DNA of 12,303 bases, from assembly GCA_025531455.1 (NCBI GenBank), contig JAMYHL010000175.1, forward strand, positions 1 to 12,303, read 5' to 3'. Shown piece by piece: positions 7,763 to 12,303 of the stretch (position 1 is the first letter of the stretch; each line of letters starts with the position of its first letter). The position numbers and the translations under genes were made by a program. The notes under the pieces were generated by a model, which saw only the letters and a list, made by a program, of their open reading frames with translations, searched no databases and was not told where the DNA came from. This DNA comes from Apiotrichum sp. Y4204. Lineage: Eukaryota > Basidiomycota > Tremellomycetes > Trichosporonales > Trichosporonaceae.

Positions 7763-8269
7763 ATGGACATAGACAGGGTTGCGGGATCGGTGTGATGCAG
7801 TACTGGTGTGGGCTTGGGCGAGGGAGAATGAGGAGAGCTGCGGACATTACAGAATCAGGAGCACTGGCATTTCAGATATCGGTAGCAAGAAAGTGAGGTG
7901 TTGATAGCCAGGGACCTCTGCAGGGCGTTTTCTCCAGCCAACGTGTGGTCTGATTGTGTCAGATGCGGTACATTCAACACCTGGGCAACATTGATCGCGC
8001 CAGCATGTCATGATGTTGTTGGCCTGACGGACCGTGGCGGCACAGCAACCGAGTCTGCATGTATACCAAAGACCCTTCGTCTCTCCCTCGTATAGTATTC
8101 GCCAGCCTACCCCTAGGTCAAACGCCTTTTTACATCGTATGGACCGAGATCCAGCATTCGGTCACGCACTCGCCCGAGATGTACCCGCACTCTCAAAGAA
8201 GCCAGATATTGCTGTCGGCGGTGATCTTGGTCTGATTATCGTTCTTCTCCCCCCTCCTTCCTTTCAGCA
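7763..8269. other. Gene-free convergent spacer
   Basis: This stretch lies between the stop of the ODC carrier (plus) and the stop of the small secreted protein (minus). It should contain both 3' untranslated regions. No canonical AATAAA, repeat, RNA gene or credible coding frame is visible. The open frame that continues past the ODC stop is in a different frame from the last ODC exon. Confidence 0.6.
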
Positions 8270-8455
8270 TCAGCATAAAGGCCAGCTACACGACGTACCC
8301 TCCTCTGCGCGGACACAGCATCTGAGCCACGCGGAATTACACCTTGCGCGGCAGCGCGCGAGGCCCGAGAGGTCGATACTGTCAAAGGGGCACACGGGGC
8401 CGGCGGCGGCAGAGACCGCAAGGGCGAGGGCGAGAGTGAGAGCGGGCAGCTTCAT
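8270..8455 (-). CDS. Small cysteine-rich secreted protein, 61 aa
   Basis: The start is the ATG at 8455-8453, the first in-frame ATG after a CT-rich leader, and the stop is TGA at 8272-8270. Residues 1-18 form a clear signal peptide: MKL, then a run of Ala, Leu and Val ending in AAA before Gly-Pro. The mature chain of about 43 residues has seven Cys (22, 35, 39, 46, 47, 57, 61), including a C-x3-C-N-x2-W-x2-x-CC core. That core resembles a pattern seen in small secreted basidiomycete proteins of unknown role. The odd Cys number would leave one free or allow a disulfide-linked dimer. A GTACGT inside the Glu-Gly-Thr-Ser segment could be a 5' splice site leading to a different C-terminus. A 38-nt intron with an AG after TGCTGAA is possible, but the spliced tail looks no better. 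I cannot assign a function. Confidence 0.6.
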   Translation of the reverse strand: MKLPALTLALALAVSAAAGPVCPFDSIDLSGLARCRARCNSAWLRCCVRAEEGTSCSWPLC

Positions 8456-8480
8456 GATGGCTTGGCTGCGTGGGATACAG

Positions 8481-8507
8481 TGCAAGTGGTGCAAGTGGTG
8501 CAAGTGG
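8481..8507 (-). repeat. 9-bp tandem repeat, three copies, in the leader of the secreted-protein gene
   Basis: On the plus strand TGCAAGTGG is repeated exactly three times; on the gene's strand it reads CCACTTGCA. It lies 26-52 bp upstream of the ATG at 8455, so it is probably in the 5' untranslated region. It can be read in frame as a His-Leu-His repeat, but no in-frame ATG precedes it. Confidence 0.75.
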
Positions 8508-8983
8508 TGAAGATGGCAGAGTCGGAGTAACGGTGGAAACGGAAGGTTGGGGAAGAGAGACGGGGGAACCGGGGATGAAGACACTTCTAGTTTGGTCTGC
8601 ACATGTTCTCGATGGGCCCAAAGACTTGACGACTTGATAATGAGGTGAGTCCCGGATCAGCCGTGCTCTTGCTCACGTTAGCGGCTGGGCATGATAGAGT
8701 ATCACGCGGTAGTTGTCACGCGACTGGCAATTACAATCCGGCAATGACAGACTTTTATCGAAAGCTGTCTGACGCGAACATCTACAGATGAAGATCCAGA
8801 CAAAAGCCTTGCAACACGTTCTCTTCCAATGTATGTACTGTACGTCAAAGAGGTAGTTGAGGCTTGCGGTCAGAAAACTTTGCAAGGACAACACAGATGA
8901 GGGCAGGAGAATGTCATGGTCGTGGTCAGTCATAAGTAGCCCCGCAGGCACTGCACGAGTAATCCTGCATCGTCCTGTCGCAT
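8508..8983 (-). other. Gene-free stretch between COQ6 and the small secreted-protein gene
   Basis: Both flanking genes are on the minus strand, so this stretch holds the 3' end of COQ6 and the promoter of the secreted-protein gene. The part nearest the latter is pyrimidine-rich on the minus strand (CTCTCTTCCCC at about 8552-8562). The only longer open frame (8951-8673) starts at GTG and has no recognisable domain. Confidence 0.55.
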
Positions 8984-10865
8984 CTACTTCTTCTCCAGCG
9001 CATCCGCCCCGCGGCGAAGCGCATTCTTGAGGCCTTCGGCGAGGACGCCGCCCGCCGCAGACGCGACCTTGCGCGCGGTCTCGAATGCCTCGGACGCATC
9101 AGCAAGGGCGGCGGGCAGTCCGGCCGGACGGCCATACAGGGGGTCTGCGGCGTTGGAGCGGCCAAACTCCCGCGCGGGTCCGGTCCGCGGCGCGCCCTTG
9201 GCTCCCGAACCCGCATTGGACATGAAGAACGCCTTGAGTGGGCCCAGCTCGTTGATCACCTCCAATCCCGTCCCACGCGCCCAGTTGATGAGCGGGTTGC
9301 GCGCGCCAAACACGCTGTTGAGCTTGTCCACTGCCGCGAGCATGACGTGGTTGGGAACATAGCGGTCGCGGGGGTAGGGTGCGAGCGCGGTGATGCTCCC
9401 CAAGTCTGAGCCGACGCTGCGCGCCTTGTCGAGCGTGGAGGCGAGCACACGGGCGTCTGCCAGGCCCGCGTTCAGGCCTTGCCCGGCGAGCGGATGGGTG
9501 GTGTGTGCGGCGTCGCCGACAAGGGCGACGCGGTGCGTCGTGTACTGGTCCGCATGCGAGAGGCGGAGGGGGAAGCTCGCGACGGAGGGCGCCTGGACAC
9601 CGGTGATTGTTGGCGGAAGGGGGGCCTCGGTCTGCGGAATGTCGGGGAGAGAGGCGAGGATGCCGTTGAGCGCCTCGGCAGAGAGCGGGGCGCCCTGCGC
9701 GTCGGCGTCGAGCATCGCCTCGTTGAGGATCGCAAGGTCAGCCTCGGGGAGCATGAAGCCCGCGTTGATCATGACCGTGAGCGCCTCGGGGGTTAGGCGC
9801 TTGAGCGCGGCGGCGAGCTGGGGCGTCGTGCTCCACACCATGGTCGAGTTCTCCTCGCCTAGGGGGAGGAACGCAAGGGGGCCGGTGGGAAGGAAGCGCT
9901 GGAACGCGGTGTGGTTGGGCCACACGGGGTCGGGGCGGTGTTCAAGCGTCGCGACGACGCCGTGGGCATTGTACGCGTGTCCAAAAGTGTCAATCTCGGC
10001 GAATGCGCGAGCAGGCGAGTTTGGTCCATCGGCGCCGATAACGAGCGAGCCGCGCACCCACTCGTCGCCGACACGCAGGCCGACCCACCCGCGCCCCTCG
10101 CCGTACCGCATCTCATTGACACGCGCACCCTCGCGGACAGTCACGACGCCGGGCGGCGCCTCCTCCAAGCACCGGAGAAGCGCGCGCTGCGTGTTGATGT
10201 TCTCCGTCATGCGTGCCAGCGCCTCACCATTGCCCGGGAAATGCAGCATTGGCGTCGAGTCCGCGTCCGGGTTCGCCCACACCATAATGTCCTCGACGGC
10301 GCGGGACCTGTCGAGCGCAATGTGCTTCCATGCCCCGATGCCTGGCATCAGCTCCGAATCCTCAATCTACCCACTGTCAAGCCACTCGATGTTCTCGGCC
10401 GTGAGCGAGCTGACGCGGTTCGACCAGCCGCCCGCGTCGTCCCAGTTCCGCACGGGGCCGAGGGATCCGCCTTCAAGGAGGAGGATGCGTGTCGTGTCGC
10501 GCAGGCTCTTGTGCGAGACTGCCGTCAGTTGTCAGAAGCGCTAAAACCCCCGGGTACGTACCGAGGGCAGAGGCGAGGGCGAGGCCGGCGGGCCCACCGC
10601 CGATAATCACAATGTCGTACGTGTTCTCTGGAGAGATGGGCGGGATTGGGGCTGGGGGAGCGGCGGCAGTGGTGGAGTGGGGGCGAGTGAAGAGGGAGGG
10701 CGAGGGCGAAGAGCGAACCCCCGCCGAGGCTACGGTTACCCGGGGACGGCTCGAGGACGCGGAAGACGCAACGAGCGCGCGCGCCGCGAGACGCCGCGAG
10801 GAGGAGGCGAGGACCGGCTCGGCGAGGCGCGTGGCGGCTGCTGTTGCTGTGAAGGCGCGCCGCAT
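8984..10865 (-). CDS. COQ6: COQ6, flavin-dependent monooxygenase of ubiquinone biosynthesis, three exons, 601 aa
   Basis: The family performs C5 hydroxylation of the coenzyme Q ring precursor on the matrix side of the inner mitochondrial membrane. Exons are 10865-10562, 10518-10375 and 10341-8984, with introns of 43 and 33 nt; these give 602 codons with the stop TAG. The N-terminus (1 to about 75) is rich in Arg, Ala and Ser without acidic clusters, as in a mitochondrial presequence. FAD-binding elements appear in order: YDIVIIGGGPAG (83-94), LLLEGG (114-119), GADGPNS (252-258), and GDAAHTTHPLAGQGLN (425-440). Segments such as GAWKHI (152-157) and VFGARNPLINWARG near residue 500 are typical of COQ6 rather than other flavin hydroxylases. 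Length is unusual: yeast and human COQ6 are about 470-480 aa, while this one has a long presequence and an Ala/Gly-rich C-terminal tail of 74 residues after MSNAG (528-601). It shares a 377-bp promoter region with YAF9. Confidence 0.95.
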
Positions 10866-11242
10866 CTTGAGGAGATGTATGTAAAGTGGTGGAGTGGACG
10901 ATGGCAATGTGTCGAGGGAAATCTCATCTCGGCAGAACACGGCACAAAGTGGGAGGGACAGTGGGACAGTGGGCCTGGTGATTACCAGCAACAAACGTGG
11001 TCATGCACGAGTATCCCCCCTTTAAGACTCTGACAACCATCATACATAGTGTACAGGCTGGACTGGATAGCGCCGAGACCAGCATGCATAGCGAGCAGAG
11101 TGTCCGAGGAGCGACATTACGATGTGAACAAGTCACGTGACTCGAACGTTCAAAGCACCCGTCAATGTCGAGCGCAATCCAACCTCGTTTCCACAACACT
11201 CACTTTTGCATCAACTTCATCCACCACTCCAGTCCATCCACA
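10866..11242. promoter_or_regulatory. Divergent promoter shared by COQ6 and YAF9
   Basis: Only 377 bp separate the two start codons, which face away from each other. The region includes a palindromic E-box and a neighbouring GAACGTTC palindrome. Towards YAF9 the leader is rich in C, A and T just before the start (ATCCACAATG). Co-regulation of the two genes is an inference. Confidence 0.65.
11131..11151. promoter_or_regulatory. 12-bp palindromic E-box with adjacent 8-bp palindrome
   Basis: AGTCACGTGACT (11131-11142) is a perfect 12-bp palindrome around CACGTG and matches RTCACRTG, the Cbf1/bHLH-type site, on both strands. One base later comes GAACGTTC (11144-11151), also a perfect palindrome. 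The E-box is about 100 bp from the YAF9 ATG and 265 bp from the COQ6 ATG. Confidence 0.6.
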
Positions 11243-12303
11243 ATGTCCGGCGGCAACGAGCGCCTCAAGGTGAGCTGACGTCTTCCGCGATGTGGCTGAC
11301 AGCAGGGCATCCAGGTGCACCGCCCGATCATCTACGGCTCGCATGCGCGCCTGCTGACGGACGAGGAGAAGCTGAATGCGCCCCAGGGCCGTGAGTAGAC
11401 TTCAGTGCGCAGGTGTCTGGACAAAGTAGCTCGCCTGCCCCGCCCACGCGCATCACTCACGCCAGACACCCACCGCTGGACCATCTTTCTCACGTCGGCG
11501 GCGACTCCCCCGCCGGAAAAGACGGCCGCCTCGTCGTCCACCGATCCGCCGCCCATCGACGTAGACTACCTCCCAGGCGGCGAGGACGACATGTCGTACC
11601 TCTTCAAACGTGTAGTATTCCGCCTCCACGAGACATACCCGAACCCGAGCCGCGGTGCGTACTGAGCGAAGATTGTGCAAACTGTGAATGCTAATACCGC
11701 AGTGTGCGAGCGGCCACCGTACAAAGTCACGGAAACGGGATGGGGCGAGTTCACGGTGCAAATCAAGATTACCTTTATTCCCGAGGCGGGAGAGAAGGCG
11801 CTGTCTTTGCAGCACCCGATCAAGCTGCATCACTGGGGAGAGCCGATCGAGGCACCGCCGCCGCCGCCGCCGCCTGCTGAGACGCCTGTTAGCACGCCAG
11901 GCGCCGACAAGGTGAAGAAGGAGGACGCGCCCACGACGGAAGCCCCCACGCCGGCGACGGCGGACAACTCGGGGGCGACGACGAATGCAAACGACTCGGC
12001 GGCCGCCACTCCCGCAGAGACGCCTGCGCCAGCCACGCCCGTGCTTCCTCCGCCAGTCTCTGTTGCCTCGACGTACCCCGTCCACGCATGGCAATACGAC
12101 GAGCTGGTATTCTCTGACCCGACGACCAACTTTCTGGCGATAATGGACGAGCATCCGCCGACACCACTCCCCGCGCGGAATCGGCGGCCGCGGGACCAGA
12201 GAGAGGAACACGAGGTCAGGACGGGCAAGAAGAAGGCGCGCGCAAAGCCGGCCGCGAGCCGTGCGGGCACCGCGACTCCCGCGGCAACCTCGCGGGCGGG
12301 CAC
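11243..12303 (+). CDS. YAF9: YAF9, YEATS-domain subunit of SWR1 and NuA4 (four exons, cut by right edge)
   Basis: Yaf9/GAS41 proteins read acylated histone H3 lysines and serve in the SWR1 remodeller and NuA4 acetyltransferase in the nucleus. Exons are 11243-11269, 11306-11390, 11466-11654 and 11703 onward; introns are 36, 75 and 48 nt. The window holds 300 full codons. The YEATS domain spans about residues 14-145, from VHRPIIYGSHA and HTHRW through VVFRLHETY (87-95), RPPYKVTETGWGEF (104-117) and KLHHWG (140-145). Aromatic cage positions are present: His92, Tyr95, Trp114 and Phe117, with Tyr and Trp as in GAS41/Yaf9 rather than AF9. A Pro/Ala/Thr-rich linker (about 149-225) separates this from VHAWQYDELVFSDP (226-239), the conserved Yaf9 C-terminal motif. 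A basic stretch RTGKKKARAK (272-281) resembles a nuclear localisation signal. The C-terminus lies outside the window. Confidence 0.94.
11855..11875 (+). repeat. CCG microsatellite encoding poly-proline in YAF9
   Basis: Six CCG codons and one CCT encode seven prolines (151-157) at the start of the linker. A triplet repeat inside a coding exon can vary in length without breaking the frame. Confidence 0.9.

Noticed and set aside
6841..7896. Continuous 351-codon open frame on the plus strand
   Set aside because: It reads the ODC exon at 7323-7663 in the true frame, but elsewhere runs through introns and out of frame through exon 7080-7287. The spliced carrier model explains the conserved motifs.
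8673..8951. 92-codon minus-strand frame downstream of COQ6
   Set aside because: It begins at GTG, lies in the expected COQ6 3' untranslated region and lacks any domain or signal peptide.
9390..10606. Long plus-strand open frames (up to 384 codons) across the COQ6 region
   Set aside because: They lie antisense to COQ6 and reflect GC-rich third positions; the translations have no domain or sensible composition.
11453..12303. Long minus-strand open frames across YAF9
   Set aside because: They are antisense shadows of the GC-rich YAF9 exons, which carry a full YEATS domain on the plus strand.

Overview
The window looks like nuclear DNA of a basidiomycete yeast, most likely a tremellomycete and possibly Trichosporonales; the lineage is an inference from gene content and style. 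The DNA is GC-rich. Genes carry many very short GT-AG introns (33-50 nt is usual) with CTGAC or CTAAC-like branch sites, CT-rich leaders precede the start codons, and gene order mixes strands without operons. All exon models below were built by hand from splice signals, reading-frame continuity and family knowledge.

Layout, left to right. (1) Positions 1-739, minus strand: the N-terminal part of a coiled-coil protein, cut by the window edge. (2) Positions 740-2185: a long gene-free divergent region with palindromes and short repeats, including a CRE-type palindrome and a TCACGTGA E-box. (3) Positions 2186-4760, plus: a five-exon Zn2Cys6 transcription factor of 753 aa. (4) Positions 4761-5694: gene-free DNA with short tandem repeats, leading into the next promoter. 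(5) Positions 5695-7762, plus: a nine-exon mitochondrial 2-oxodicarboxylate carrier (ODC/SLC25A21 type, 293 aa) with two microexons. (6) Positions 7763-8269: gene-free convergent spacer. (7) Positions 8270-8455, minus: a 61-aa cysteine-rich secreted protein. (8) Positions 8984-10865, minus: COQ6, the flavin monooxygenase of ubiquinone synthesis, 601 aa with a long C-terminal extension. (9) Positions 10866-11242: a compact divergent promoter with a 12-bp palindromic E-box. (10) Positions 11243 to the right edge, plus: YAF9, the YEATS subunit of SWR1 and NuA4, cut by the window edge.

Two neighbours (the ODC carrier and COQ6) act in mitochondria, but nothing in the sequence shows that they work together. 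COQ6 and YAF9 share one promoter region and could be co-regulated. I found no tRNA, rRNA, transposon, CRISPR array or viral element. I also found no convincing new multi-gene system: this is mostly an ordinary fungal housekeeping region. The points worth a second look are gene-structure oddities, a few palindromic promoter elements, lineage-type protein extensions and the small secreted protein.
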